From Kitasatospora sp. NBC_01246 (GTDB taxonomy: Bacteria > Actinomycetota > Actinomycetes > Streptomycetales > Streptomycetaceae): DNA of 64,000 nucleotides. Under the pieces are notes generated by a model, which made no database searches, was not told the DNA's origin, and saw only the letters and a program-made list of their open reading frames with translations. Every line of letters begins with the position of its first letter. Position 1 is the stretch's first letter. The DNA lies in contig NZ_CP108484.1 of assembly GCF_036226505.1 (NCBI RefSeq), positions 2,790,001 to 2,854,000 of the forward strand, in the 5' to 3' direction. Shown piece after piece: positions 26,574-35,618 of the stretch. The translations under genes and the position numbers were made by a program.

Positions 26574-27097
26574 CTGTCGAGACTACCGTGCGCGCGGGGG
26601 CGCCCGGGCCGCCCGGGGCCCGGCCCGGGGGTCCGCGGCCCGGCGTCAACCTGCGGTTCCGGGCGTTCGAGCGGCCGCCGGGGCGCCGTCGGGGGGCTCG
26701 TTCGGAGCGCTCGGGGCGCCCGCGGGCGCGGTCGCGGGCCGGGACACGGGCCGTGCGGGCGCCGTGGCCGCCCGGCCACGCGGGGGCACCGCACACATCG
26801 GCCGGCTCGCACATATTCGAAACCACGCCCAGATCACCCTTACGAGTGAAGTGACCCGCTACGCGTTGAGCCCGTCCGGAAACCGAAAGTAACTTCACTT
26901 CTGCGAACGGGAGTTGCCTCGGCCAGGGAGCCGGAAGGGCACCCGGCCGGGATGCGGGCCAGGTCGGACCGGCCCGCGCCGGACGCGGCAGGGCCGCGCT
27001 CCCGTACTTCCGAGAAACCGATCAGGCCGCCGGCGTGCGTCGAGCGGTGCCGGAGCAGTGGGCACCGGCGGGCGCCGGCCGAGACGAAGGGATGTGA
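26574..27097. promoter_or_regulatory. Divergent intergenic with inverted repeat upstream of lanL
   Basis: 524 bases without a convincing gene. It contains the inverted repeat AGTGAAGT (26845-26852) / ACTTCACT (26892-26899), centres 47 bases apart, in the most AT-rich part of the region, about 200 bases upstream of the lanthipeptide synthetase. Likely operator/promoter zone of the accessory cluster. No precursor peptide with a LanA-like leader is visible here on either strand. Confidence 0.45.
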
Positions 27098-30000
27098 ATG
27101 CGGATGGGGGCGGGCACATCGCTGCGTACGGCCGGGGGGAACGGATCGGCGGGCCACCGGCCGGATGCGGCCGGCGGGTGGCCGGAGGTGGCGCGGGCGG
27201 CACTGGCCGGCGCCGGGGGCCGGGGAGGCGACGGGGACTGGGAGGTCACCGTCGAGGGCTTCTGGTGCACGGCCGGGCCGGCCGCGGCGGAACTGGCCGA
27301 CGAGGGCTGGAAGATCCATGTCAGCGCGGCGTCGGCGGTCGGCCGCGCCGTCCTGACCGCCGTCACCGGGGTACTGGCCGGTGACCCGTGCACCTTCAAG
27401 TTCGCCGCCGGACCGGAGCAGTTGCACGAGATCAACTCGCGCAACAGCGACCGGGGTTCGGCGGGCAAGTTCATCACCGTCTATCCGGCGGACGCGGAGC
27501 AGTTCCGGCGGCTGGCCGCCGCGCTGCACCGGGCCACCGACGGCCTGCCCGGGCCGGTGGTGCTCTCCGACCGCCCCTACCGGCCGGGCAGCCGGGTGCA
27601 CTACCGCTACGGCGCCTTCGCGGCCCGCGCCGAGCTGGGGAACGACGGCGGCTACCGGTCGATGCTGCGCGGGCCGGGCGGCGAGCGGGTCGAGGACGTG
27701 CGCGGAGCCTCGTACCGCTGCCCGCCGTGGGCGCGCGACCCGCTGGCCGAGGGGCCGGCGGCTCCCCCGCGGGACGGCACGGCGCCGGGGCGCGGACCCG
27801 GGGCGACCCGGCCGGCGGCACCCCGGCGCGGCACCGGCGGGGTGCTGCTGGCCGGGCGGTACGCCGTCACCGGGGCGATCCGGCACAGCGCCAAGGGCGG
27901 CGTCTTCCTGGGCCGGGACACCGACGGCGGCGCCGAGGTGGTGGTCAAGCAGGCCCGCGCGCACATCGAGGTGGACCGGGCCGGCACCGACGCCCGGGCG
28001 GCGCTGCGGCACGAGGCCGCGCTGCTGACGCGGCTGGAGGGGCAGGGCCTGGCGCCGCGACCGGTCGAGCTGATCGAGCAGGACGACTCGCTGTTCCTGG
28101 TGCAGGAACGCATCACCGGGCAGCCGCTCGGCAGCTGGGTGGCGGCCCGGCTGCGCCGGGACGGCAGCCCCGACGTGGACTGGGCCGAGGCCGGACCGCT
28201 GGCGCACGCCCTGCTCGACCTGGTCGAGCGGGTGCACGGGCTGGGGCTGGTCCTGCGCGACCTCTCCCCCGGCAACGTGCTGGTACGGCCGGACGGGTCG
28301 CTGCGGCTGGTCGACCTGGAGCTCGCCGCCGAGGCGGGCCGGGCGGCGGGCTCGGCCGGCACCCCCGGCTACCGGGCCCCCGAACAGGGGCCGGGGCGCC
28401 TCGCCCTGGTCCCGGGCTCCTTCGACCCGGCGGGCGCGGGCCGGTCGCGGCGGGACTCGCTCGGCGGGGACCCGCTCGGCAGGGACGCCCCGGGCGCCGG
28501 CCGCACCGTCCGGGAGGGCACCTGCGTGGCCGAGCCGGCGGTCGACCTGTACGCGCTCGGCGGGCTGTTCTTCCTGCTCGCCACCGGTCACGACCCGCTG
28601 CTGCCCGAGGACCTGCCGCGGGCCCGGCCGGTCGCCGACCGTCTCGGCCGCTGGCTGGCCCTCGCCGCCCGCTCGGGCGCCACCGCGCGGCGGCTCGCGC
28701 CGGTGGTGTTCGGGCTGCGGGCGCAGGAGCCGGAGCGGCGCTGGAGCCTCTCCCGGGTGCGGTACGCCCTGACGGGCGCCCCGGACGACCCGGGCGCGGG
28801 GAGCACGGCCGCTGCGGGACCGGCGGGCGCGGGCGACGTGACGGGCGAGGCCGACGCGCCGGCGGACCGGGGCGCCGCAGCCTCTGCGGACGACGCGGTG
28901 GACGGCCCGGCGGACGGCCCGGCGGACGGCCGCACCGGCCCCACCGCCCTGGTCGACCGGGTGCTGCACGACGGGCTGCGCCACCTCGCCCTCACCGCCA
29001 CCCCGCTGCGGCGGGACCGGCTCTGGCCCGCCGTACCCGCCGGGCAGTGGTCCGACCCGTGCAACGTGCAGCACGGCGCCGCCGGCGTCCTCGCCCTGCT
29101 CGCCCGGGCCGCCGTGGCGGACGGCCTGCCCGCGCAGGTCCGCGAGGAGTCCCGCCGGACGGCGCGGACGGCCGTCGAGTGGATCGAGCGCCGGTGCGCC
29201 GCCGAGCCGGTCGTGCTGCCGGGTCTGCACTTCGGGCGCTCGGGCGCCGCCTGGGCCCTGCTGGACGCCGCCGAGGCACTGGCCGACGACGCCCTCGCCG
29301 GACGCGCCGCCGGGCTCGCCCGCCGGATAGCCGTCGAGTGGCCGAACCCGGACGTGTGCCACGGCGCGGCCGGCGCGGGCTTCCTCCAGCTGCGCTTCGC
29401 CGCCGACCCCCGGACGGCCGCACCCGAGGCGGCCGGGGAGTTCCTCGCCCGGGCCGCCCGCTGCGGGCACGGCCTGCTGGCCGCCGCCCGGCCCACGCCG
29501 GAGGGGGTGGTCTGGCCGGTGCCGAAGGAGTTCGACTCGGCGCTCGCCGGGATCACCCACCTCGGGTTCGCCCACGGGGTCGCGGGCGTCGGCGCCTTCC
29601 TGCTGGCCGCCGCCGGGGCCACCGGCGACCGGGCTCTGCTCGACGGCGCGGCCGAGGCCGGGCGCACGCTCGCCGCCACCGTCCGCGGGGAGCACGGCGG
29701 ACGGTACGGCGGACAGCACCGCGGGCCGTTCGACGGACCGAACGACGGGTGGTACGGCGAGGCGGCGGCGGCCGGGAACGGTGACCGGGCCGACATCCGC
29801 CCGACGGCCTGGTGGCCACAGGGCGCGGGCGACCCGGAGCACGTCCGGCTGGCGCACTGGTGCAGCGGATCCTCCGGCGCGGGGACGTTCCTGCTCCGGC
29901 TCTGGCAGGCCACCGGTGACGAGACCGCGCACGAACTCGCGCTCGCCGCCGGCCGGGCCGTGCTGGCCGGGCGCTGGCACTGCGGCGTCAGCGCCTGCCA

Positions 30001-30307
30001 CGGCCTGGCCGGCAACGGCGAGTACCTGCTGGACCTGGCCGCGGCCACCGGCGAGCCGGAATTCCGCTCAGGGGCCGAGGAGTTGGCCCAGCTGATCGCC
30101 GCCAGATCGGCGCTCCGCGACGGGCTGCTGGTGCTGCCCGACGAGACCGGCACCGGCTGCGCGGCCGCGTACGGCACCGGGACGGCGGGCGCGCTGGCCT
30201 TCCTGCTGCGCCTGCGGCACGGCGGCCCCCGGCTCTGGGTGGACCCGGTGCCGCCCACCCGGGCCGGCGGACCGCCCCCCGGATCCGACGGGGTGAGCAC
30301 CTCGTGA
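27098..30307 (+). CDS. lanL: Class IV lanthipeptide synthetase (LanL-type)
   Basis: 1069-residue three-domain enzyme that phosphorylates and dehydrates Ser/Thr of a precursor peptide and then forms thioether rings. Residues ~40-200 are the phospho-lyase domain (GWKIHVSAA with Lys72/His74, CTFKFAA with Lys101, SGKFITVYP-like AGKFITVYP). Residues ~265-560 are the kinase: VVVKQARAH (Lys284), LRDLSPGNVLV (catalytic Asp388), LVDLELA. Residues ~620-1045 are the LanC cyclase, an alpha-toroid with repeats such as CHGAAGAGFLQL and GFAHGVAGVGAFLL. The cyclase keeps the zinc ligands Cys922 (HWCSGSSG) and Cys967-His968 (SACHGLAGNG); class III enzymes lack these, so class IV is the better call. AAGGGA six bases upstream supports ATG 27098. 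Its stop overlaps the peptidase start (GTGA). Confidence 0.9.
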   Translation: MRMGAGTSLRTAGGNGSAGHRPDAAGGWPEVARAALAGAGGRGGDGDWEVTVEGFWCTAGPAAAELADEGWKIHVSAASAVGRAVLTAVTGVLAGDPCTFKFAAGPEQLHEINSRNSDRGSAGKFITVYPADAEQFRRLAAALHRATDGLPGPVVLSDRPYRPGSRVHYRYGAFAARAELGNDGGYRSMLRGPGGERVEDVRGASYRCPPWARDPLAEGPAAPPRDGTAPGRGPGATRPAAPRRGTGGVLLAGRYAVTGAIRHSAKGGVFLGRDTDGGAEVVVKQARAHIEVDRAGTDARAALRHEAALLTRLEGQGLAPRPVELIEQDDSLFLVQERITGQPLGSWVAARLRRDGSPDVDWAEAGPLAHALLDLVERVHGLGLVLRDLSPGNVLVRPDGSLRLVDLELAAEAGRAAGSAGTPGYRAPEQGPGRLALVPGSFDPAGAGRSRRDSLGGDPLGRDAPGAGRTVREGTCVAEPAVDLYALGGLFFLLATGHDPLLPEDLPRARPVADRLGRWLALAARSGATARRLAPVVFGLRAQEPERRWSLSRVRYALTGAPDDPGAGSTAAAGPAGAGDVTGEADAPADRGAAASADDAVDGPADGPADGRTGPTALVDRVLHDGLRHLALTATPLRRDRLWPAVPAGQWSDPCNVQHGAAGVLALLARAAVADGLPAQVREESRRTARTAVEWIERRCAAEPVVLPGLHFGRSGAAWALLDAAEALADDALAGRAAGLARRIAVEWPNPDVCHGAAGAGFLQLRFAADPRTAAPEAAGEFLARAARCGHGLLAAARPTPEGVVWPVPKEFDSALAGITHLGFAHGVAGVGAFLLAAAGATGDRALLDGAAEAGRTLAATVRGEHGGRYGGQHRGPFDGPNDGWYGEAAAAGNGDRADIRPTAWWPQGAGDPEHVRLAHWCSGSSGAGTFLLRLWQATGDETAHELALAAGRAVLAGRWHCGVSACHGLAGNGEYLLDLAAATGEPEFRSGAEELAQLIAARSALRDGLLVLPDETGTGCAAAYGTGTAGALAFLLRLRHGGPRLWVDPVPPTRAGGPPPGSDGVSTS

Positions 30308-32307
30308 ACGTGGCCGTCCGCTCCGCGACGCAGGCCCTGCGCCGCCTCAGCTTCACCTTCGCCACCGATGGCAGCCACGCCGCCTGCCTGGCCTCCGCGG
30401 CCGACGGCGGCTGGTACGCCGAGAGCTGGTCCCTGCCGGCCTCCGGTCCGGCCGCACCGACCGCCCTGACCCTGCCCGGCAACCGCGCCGAGAGCCTGCG
30501 CTGCCAGCTGGTCGCCCTGCCGGACGGTTCGGTGCTGGTCTGCCGGCACGACGGCGAGCGGCACGACCTGGTGACGCTCTCCGCCGCCGCGCCGGGCAGC
30601 GAACCGGTCACCGTGGAACGGCCGTTGGCCACCCTCAGGCGGCCCGGGATGCGGCTGCTGCCGCTCCCCGCGGCGACACCGCCCGACGGCACCCGCACCC
30701 CGGTCGCGCTGGCGCTCGGCACCGACACCCGGCCCGGCACCACCGTCTGGCTGGTGTACGCCGACGGCGGCGAGCCCCGGCAGGTCGCCGAGATCCCCGG
30801 CCTGCACGGCGGCGGCGTCTGGCTGGACCGCACCGGAGCCCTGCTGGCGCTCGACCGGGTCGACGCGGGCGTCGTGCGCACCGTCGTCCTGGACCTGCGC
30901 ACCGGCACGGTCACCCCGCTGCTGGAGATCGGCGAGCGCAGCAACGACCGGCTGGTCCTGTACGACCCGGAGACCCGCTTCGCGATGGTGCGCAGCGACG
31001 CCCCCGGCACCGACCGGCTGGGCTGGGGCCTGCTCGGCGGCGGCGAGCCGCTGCGGTTCCCCGAATGCCTGTACGTGGCGGGCATGTTCCTGCGGCCGGT
31101 GGCACTGCGCACCACCCCCGAAGGGGCCCGGGTGGTCGTCCAGATCGACCACGGCGCCGGCTCCGCGCTGGCCGTGTGGCGGCCCGCCGCCGGGCGGCTG
31201 GACCCGCTGCCGGTGCCGCCCGGGCGGCTCGGCGCGGTCGGGCACTGGTCGGACGCGGGGCTGCGCATGCCGTACTCCTCGCCCGAACACCCGGCCGCCC
31301 TGGCCACCCTGGACGTGGACACGCTGCTGGCGCACGGTCCGATCGCGGCGGCGCCCGGACCGGTGCCGCTGCCCCTGCAGTTGGCGCCACTCGGTTCCGG
31401 TCTGCCCGGCCCCTGGCGGGACGCCGCCCTGCCGTGGCAGCCCGGCGGATCGCGGGCCTCCCGCGGCTCACCCGCCGGCTGGCAGCTGGACGGCAGCACC
31501 CCGCCGGGCGACGGCGGGCGCTGGCACTCCGCGCAGAGCATCGAACTGGCCGGACCGGCCGGTCCGCTGGAGGCCGTGGTCTACGGCGGGGACGCCTGGC
31601 TGAGCAGCCCGCACCTGGTCCTCGCCCTGCACGGCGGCCCGGCCGACGCCTGGCGGCTGGAGTTCGACCCCGCCCTGCAGCGGATGGCGGCCGGCGGCCT
31701 GGCCGTGATCGCGCCGAACCAGCGCGGCTCCACCGGCTACGGGGTGGCGCACGCGCTGGCCATCCGCGGCGCCTGGGGCGGGCCGGACCTCGACGACGTC
31801 CTGTACCTGCTGGACGGCATCGCGGGCCAGCGCGCCGCCCTCGGCCTGGAGCCACCGGCCCTGTTCGGCGTCAGCTACGGCGCGTTCCTCGCCCTGCTGG
31901 CGGCCGCGCACGCGCCCGCCGAGCAGGTCGCGCGCTGCGCGGTGGTCGCACCGTTCCTGTCCGGCGCCCGACTGCTGGCCGAAGCGGCCACCCCGGTCAG
32001 GGCGTTGACCACCCGGCTGGGCGGCGGCGAGTCGATCGCCGACGCCCGCGGCCCGCGCGACGTCCTCCAGCTCGCGCACCGGCTCCGCGCACCCCTGCTG
32101 ATGGTGCACGGCGACCGGGACGAGGTCGTCCCGGTGAGCCAGTCCCGCGCGCTGCGCCACGAGTTGCTGCGGATCGGACGTACCGAGGGCGCCGACTTCC
32201 GGTACGTCGAGGCGGCCGGGGCCGGACACGAGGTGCTGGCCGAGGAGGGCGCGGCCGTGCTGCACGAGCTGCTGGCCGGCTTCCTGCGCACCGGTCGGCC
32301 GGGCTAG
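30304..32307 (+). CDS. S9 prolyl-oligopeptidase-family peptidase, candidate leader peptidase
   Basis: 667 residues, no signal peptide, cytoplasmic. The N-terminal ~400 residues look like a beta-propeller (repeating VWLVYADGGEPRQVAEI-type blades); the C-terminal alpha/beta-hydrolase has HLVLALHGGPADAWR, NQRGSTGYG and the triad Ser524 (GVSYGAF), Asp606 (HGDRDEVVP) and His642 (GAGHEV). It overlaps the synthetase gene by four bases, so the two are co-translated. Prolyl oligopeptidases are known leader-processing enzymes in some class III lanthipeptide clusters; here the same role is inferred for a class IV-type system. Confidence 0.88.
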   Translation: MNVAVRSATQALRRLSFTFATDGSHAACLASAADGGWYAESWSLPASGPAAPTALTLPGNRAESLRCQLVALPDGSVLVCRHDGERHDLVTLSAAAPGSEPVTVERPLATLRRPGMRLLPLPAATPPDGTRTPVALALGTDTRPGTTVWLVYADGGEPRQVAEIPGLHGGGVWLDRTGALLALDRVDAGVVRTVVLDLRTGTVTPLLEIGERSNDRLVLYDPETRFAMVRSDAPGTDRLGWGLLGGGEPLRFPECLYVAGMFLRPVALRTTPEGARVVVQIDHGAGSALAVWRPAAGRLDPLPVPPGRLGAVGHWSDAGLRMPYSSPEHPAALATLDVDTLLAHGPIAAAPGPVPLPLQLAPLGSGLPGPWRDAALPWQPGGSRASRGSPAGWQLDGSTPPGDGGRWHSAQSIELAGPAGPLEAVVYGGDAWLSSPHLVLALHGGPADAWRLEFDPALQRMAAGGLAVIAPNQRGSTGYGVAHALAIRGAWGGPDLDDVLYLLDGIAGQRAALGLEPPALFGVSYGAFLALLAAAHAPAEQVARCAVVAPFLSGARLLAEAATPVRALTTRLGGGESIADARGPRDVLQLAHRLRAPLLMVHGDRDEVVPVSQSRALRHELLRIGRTEGADFRYVEAAGAGHEVLAEEGAAVLHELLAGFLRTGRPG

Positions 32308-32583
32308 CCGCCGGATCTCACAGACTCCCGGGCCGATGGCCCGGGGCGGTACCCGGGACGGCGGATGGAGGCCGTTCCGGGAACACACCGAGCGCCCGCG
32401 CCGCTCCCCGGGTGCCCCTCGTGATCTCGATAGGATCCCGCCCGTTCCGGCCGTTAGGGTGGCCGGGGCGCGGGCCGTGATCACCGGCCCTGGCGCGGTC
32501 CAGGCGCCCGGTCACGCGCCCGACCGCGTCCGCGGTGCCAGCCGGCGCCGAACCACCCGCCCCTCGCACGGAAGACGATTTTG

Positions 32584-32763
32584 ATGTCCGACACCCTCAC
32601 CGACACCACCGGACCCGCGATCACCGGGACCGACGCCGACGGGACCACGGCCGAGGACAGCGCGTCGCACGGTCGCCACCGGGGCCCCTCCGCCCCCGAC
32701 GACAGGCCCGAGGCCGATCCGCACGGCCGGCACCGCCTCGGCCTGGGCGCCGCGCGGGGCTGA
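32584..32763 (+). CDS. Small peptide with two HGRHR motifs, candidate cluster product or accessory peptide
   Basis: 59 residues from ATG 32584, with GGAAG ~9 bases upstream. The N-terminal half is Thr/Asp-rich (SDTLTDTTGPAITGTDADG), the second half contains SHGRHRGPSAPDDRPEADP followed by HGRHRLG, i.e. the same pentapeptide twice, 18 residues apart. There is no Cys, no signal peptide and no class III/IV leader motif. It lies 276 bases after the peptidase gene and just before a strong terminator; a TAGGAT or TAGGGT -10-like hexamer (32431, 32455) could give it its own promoter. It is the only small gene in the cluster, but its role as precursor is unproven. Confidence 0.6.
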   Translation: MSDTLTDTTGPAITGTDADGTTAEDSASHGRHRGPSAPDDRPEADPHGRHRLGLGAARG

Positions 32764-32784
32764 CGCAGCCCCGCCGTCCTTCGT

Positions 32785-32819
32785 GACAGGGCCCGCCGCG
32801 TGCGCCGGCGGGCCCTGTC
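32785..32819. terminator. Bidirectional terminator closing the lanthipeptide cluster
   Basis: Perfect 14-bp stem GACAGGGCCCGCCG / CGGCGGGCCCTGTC with a 7-base loop, 22 bases after the small-peptide stop and 55 bases from the stop of the convergent alcohol dehydrogenase gene. Confidence 0.8.
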
Positions 32820-32873
32820 GCGTCACGGCGGCCTCCCGGGCGGCCCCGGCTCCACCGCCGACGCCCGCGCCGC

Positions 32874-33971
32874 TCAGTCCAGCGTGACGACCGTGCGCAG
32901 CGCCTCGCCGCCCCGCATCTGCGCGACGGCCTCGTTGACGTCCGCCAGCGGGACCCGGTGCGTGACCATGCCCGCGAGGTCGATCCGCCCGGCCCGCCAC
33001 AGCTCCACCACCAGCGCCATGGTGCGCGGCACGGAGGCACCGCCGTACAGCGAGGGCAGCAGCCGCTTCTCGTTGAAGAAGAGCTCGCCCATGGTGAACT
33101 GCGCGCGGTCGTCCTGCGCGCCGGCGCCGATCACCACGACCGCGCCCCCGCGCCGCGCCGCGTCGTAACCGGCCCGGACGGTGGCCGAGCGGCCGACCGC
33201 CTCGAAGACGTAGTCGAACCCGCCGCCCGGCAGGGCCTTCGCGGCGGCCTTCAGCTCGTCGGGTGCCAGCGCCTCCGTGGCGCCGAAGGCCAGTGCCCGC
33301 TCCCGGCGCGAGGCGACCGGGTCCACCACGGCGATCCGGCCGGCGCCGCAGACCCGGGCGCCCTGCACGGTGGCGATCCCGACGCCGCCCGCGCCGATCA
33401 CCGCGACGGAGGCCCCGGGCTCGACCCGGGCGGTGTGCACGGCGGCGCCGATGCCGGTGGTCACCCCGCAGCCGATCAGCGCGGCCAGCTCGTAGGGCAG
33501 GTCGGCGGGGACGGTGATGACGGCGTCGCGGTCGACCACCACCTCCTCGGCGAACGCGCCGGTGCCGTAGAAGCCGGAGGCCTCCACCGGCGCCCCCGAG
33601 ACGCCGTCGCCGCCGAACCGGAAGCCCGGCGCGCCGAGCCGGCGCAGGCTCGCGACGCAGAGGTGGCCCCGCCCGCGCTCGCAGTGGGCGCAGCGGCCGC
33701 AGGGCGCCATCCAGCAGAGCACCACGCGGTCGCCGACCCGGACGTCGGCCACGCCCTCGCCGACCTCCACCACGTCGCCGGCGCCCTCGTGGCCGGGAAC
33801 GAACGGCGCGGGCTGCGGCAGGACGCCGCTCATCGCCGACAGGTCCGAGTGGCAGAGGCTGGCGGCCCGCAGGCGGACCCTCACCTTGCCGGGGCCGAAG
33901 CCGGTCGCGACCACGTCGTCGCGGACGTCGAGCGTGTCCTGGCCGGTCTTGTGCAGGATGGCTGCGCGCAT
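32874..33971 (-). CDS. Zinc-dependent alcohol dehydrogenase, class III-like MDR
   Basis: 365 residues, cytoplasmic, NAD(P)- and zinc-dependent medium-chain dehydrogenase. Catalytic zinc ligands: Cys in SLCHSDLSAM, His in PGHEGAGDVVE, and Cys in LIGCGVTTGIGA. Structural zinc: CGRCAHCERGRGHLC preceded by a Met-Ala-Pro loop. The Rossmann motif VIGAGGVGIATVQGA binds NAD, with Asp in AVVDPVASRR favouring NAD over NADP. Closest in pattern to the formaldehyde/class III ADH and mycobacterial AdhB/D types. ATG at 33971 with GGGAG nine bases upstream; a longer in-frame start is not supported. Confidence 0.92.
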   Translation of the reverse strand: MRAAILHKTGQDTLDVRDDVVATGFGPGKVRVRLRAASLCHSDLSAMSGVLPQPAPFVPGHEGAGDVVEVGEGVADVRVGDRVVLCWMAPCGRCAHCERGRGHLCVASLRRLGAPGFRFGGDGVSGAPVEASGFYGTGAFAEEVVVDRDAVITVPADLPYELAALIGCGVTTGIGAAVHTARVEPGASVAVIGAGGVGIATVQGARVCGAGRIAVVDPVASRRERALAFGATEALAPDELKAAAKALPGGGFDYVFEAVGRSATVRAGYDAARRGGAVVVIGAGAQDDRAQFTMGELFFNEKRLLPSLYGGASVPRTMALVVELWRAGRIDLAGMVTHRVPLADVNEAVAQMRGGEALRTVVTLD

Positions 33972-34109
33972 GGAGCTTGCTCCCGGTTCGCCTCGGTCGG
34001 TGGTCGGGGCCGATTCTGGCACGACGCGCCCGGGCGGAGTAGAACACGTTCCATTCGCCCCTGGACGACCGGCCCGTGACACGGTTGGCCTCCGGCGCCG
34101 CGCCCCTGG

Positions 34110-34126
34110 CATGATCACCCGCCGTG
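34110..34126 (+). promoter_or_regulatory. Probable leaderless promoter of the M48 gene
   Basis: CATGAT (34110-34115) ends eight bases before the GTG start and TTGGCC at 34085-34090 could be the -35. No ribosome binding site precedes the start. Confidence 0.4.
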
Positions 34127-35527
34127 TCCACACCCGTCAGACCCACGCCCACCGGGGCCGCGCCCACCGCCACCGCCCCGGACGCGCCCGCCGCCACCGG
34201 CGCCGCACCGCAGGACTGCCCGCGCTGCGCCGCCCCCGTCGACGCCGACCCCCGGTTCGCCGTCTGGTGCCCGCAGTGCGAATGGAACCTGTCCCCCGAG
34301 CCGGCGGACGCGCCCGCCGCCACCCGCCGGGCCGTCGCGGCCGCCCGGCACGCGGCGGCCGCGACGGCCCGGACCGACCGGCTCTACGAGGACATCGCGG
34401 CCGGTCGGCCGGCCGCCGTCGGGCAGCGGGCCTGGCTGGCCGCCTCGGTCATCGCCGGCGTGGTCCACCTGACCACCGCGGCCCTGTGCGGCTGGGGCCT
34501 GTGGCTGCTCGTCACCGGCAACACCCCGCTCCGCTGTCTGGGCGCGGCAGTCCTCGCCGTGGCGGTCCTGCTCCGGCCCCGGCTCGGCCGGACCCCGCGC
34601 GGCGAAGGCGTGCTGGACCGTGCCGAGGCGCCCGCCCTCTACGGCCTGGCGGACCGCGTCGCCGCCGAGGTGGGCGCCGGGCCGGTCGGCGTGATCCGGG
34701 TCGACTGCGCGTTCAACGCGAGCATGGGGGCGGTCGGGCTGCGCCGACGGTCGGTGCTCACCCTGGGTCTGCCGCTCTGGGAGGTACTCGGCGAGCAGGA
34801 GCGGATCGCCCTGCTGGGGCACGAATTCGGCCACCGGGTCAACGGCGACCACCGGCAGGGCCTCTGGCTCGGTTCGGCGATCCACGCGCTCGCCCACTGG
34901 TACGACCTCACCCGTCCGCGCGGCCACTACCGGGACGCGGTGGGGCTGCAGTTGCTGTTCCAGCTCACCGACCTGCTCCTCGTCGTCCTGCTCGGCGGCG
35001 TCGCCCGGCTGCTGCTGGCGCTGCTCCGGCTGCTCGACCGGCTGACCTCGCGCGCCGGGCAGCAGGCCGAGTACCACGCGGACACGCTGGCCGCCCGCAC
35101 CGCGTCCACCGGGGCGGCCCGGCGCCTGCTGCGGACCCTGCTGCTCGGCCAGGCGGTGGAGACGGCGGCGGCCCGGGCACGCGCGGAGCTGCAGAGCCGG
35201 CCCCGCGCGTCGCGCCGCGGTCCGCAGCACGCCCCGGCGGCGCCGTCCACGCGGACGGCGGCCACCCCCGAGGCGTTCTGGGAGCGGCTGCGCGACCAGG
35301 CCGCCGACGTCCCTGCGCTGGAGCACGAGCGCCTGCTGCGCCGCTCCGCCCTGGAGCGGGGCGCGGTGGACCCCACCCACCCGCCGACCCACCTGCGGCT
35401 CGCCCTCCTCGACCGGGGCCCCGAGCTGCCGGCCGCCGTCACGACGACGCCCGCCGAGACCGCCGCCATCGCCGCCGAACTGGCGCCGCACCGCGTCCGC
35501 ATCGCGCGCACCCTGCTGGCCGGCTGA
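34124..35527 (+). CDS. M48-family metalloprotease with N-terminal zinc ribbon
   Basis: 467 residues. A CPRC ... CPQC zinc ribbon (residues ~33-52) precedes a cytoplasmic helix, two membrane helices (about residues 105-150) and the M48 peptidase domain with LLGHEFGHRVNGDH (His233, Glu234, His237) and a third ligand Glu316 in AEYHADTLAA. Two more hydrophobic helices lie between (LLVVLLGGVARLLLALLRLL). The arrangement matches HtpX/Ste24-like membrane proteases, which remove damaged membrane proteins, with the active site facing the cytoplasm. The substrate is unknown. Confidence 0.9.
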   Translation: MSTPVRPTPTGAAPTATAPDAPAATGAAPQDCPRCAAPVDADPRFAVWCPQCEWNLSPEPADAPAATRRAVAAARHAAAATARTDRLYEDIAAGRPAAVGQRAWLAASVIAGVVHLTTAALCGWGLWLLVTGNTPLRCLGAAVLAVAVLLRPRLGRTPRGEGVLDRAEAPALYGLADRVAAEVGAGPVGVIRVDCAFNASMGAVGLRRRSVLTLGLPLWEVLGEQERIALLGHEFGHRVNGDHRQGLWLGSAIHALAHWYDLTRPRGHYRDAVGLQLLFQLTDLLLVVLLGGVARLLLALLRLLDRLTSRAGQQAEYHADTLAARTASTGAARRLLRTLLLGQAVETAAARARAELQSRPRASRRGPQHAPAAPSTRTAATPEAFWERLRDQAADVPALEHERLLRRSALERGAVDPTHPPTHLRLALLDRGPELPAAVTTTPAETAAIAAELAPHRVRIARTLLAG

Positions 35528-35618
35528 GGATCCGCCCGGGACGGGCGCCGCGGCCTACCGTCCAGTAGGGTCCGACGGCGAGCACGAGCACCGAATCACC
35601 CGGCAAGGGAGCTGCACC

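Noticed and set aside
26952..27356. Cys-containing frame just upstream of and overlapping lanL, considered as a lanthipeptide precursor
   Set aside because: It overlaps the synthetase start by over 250 bases, has no ribosome site and no leader motif; Arg/Pro-rich shadow composition.
26840..30001. 1053-codon minus-strand frame across lanL
   Set aside because: Shadow of the lanthipeptide synthetase; no motifs, shadow-type composition.
27098..30307. Class III LanKC call for the synthetase
   Set aside because: The cyclase zinc ligands (WCSG, CHG) are intact, which class III enzymes lack.
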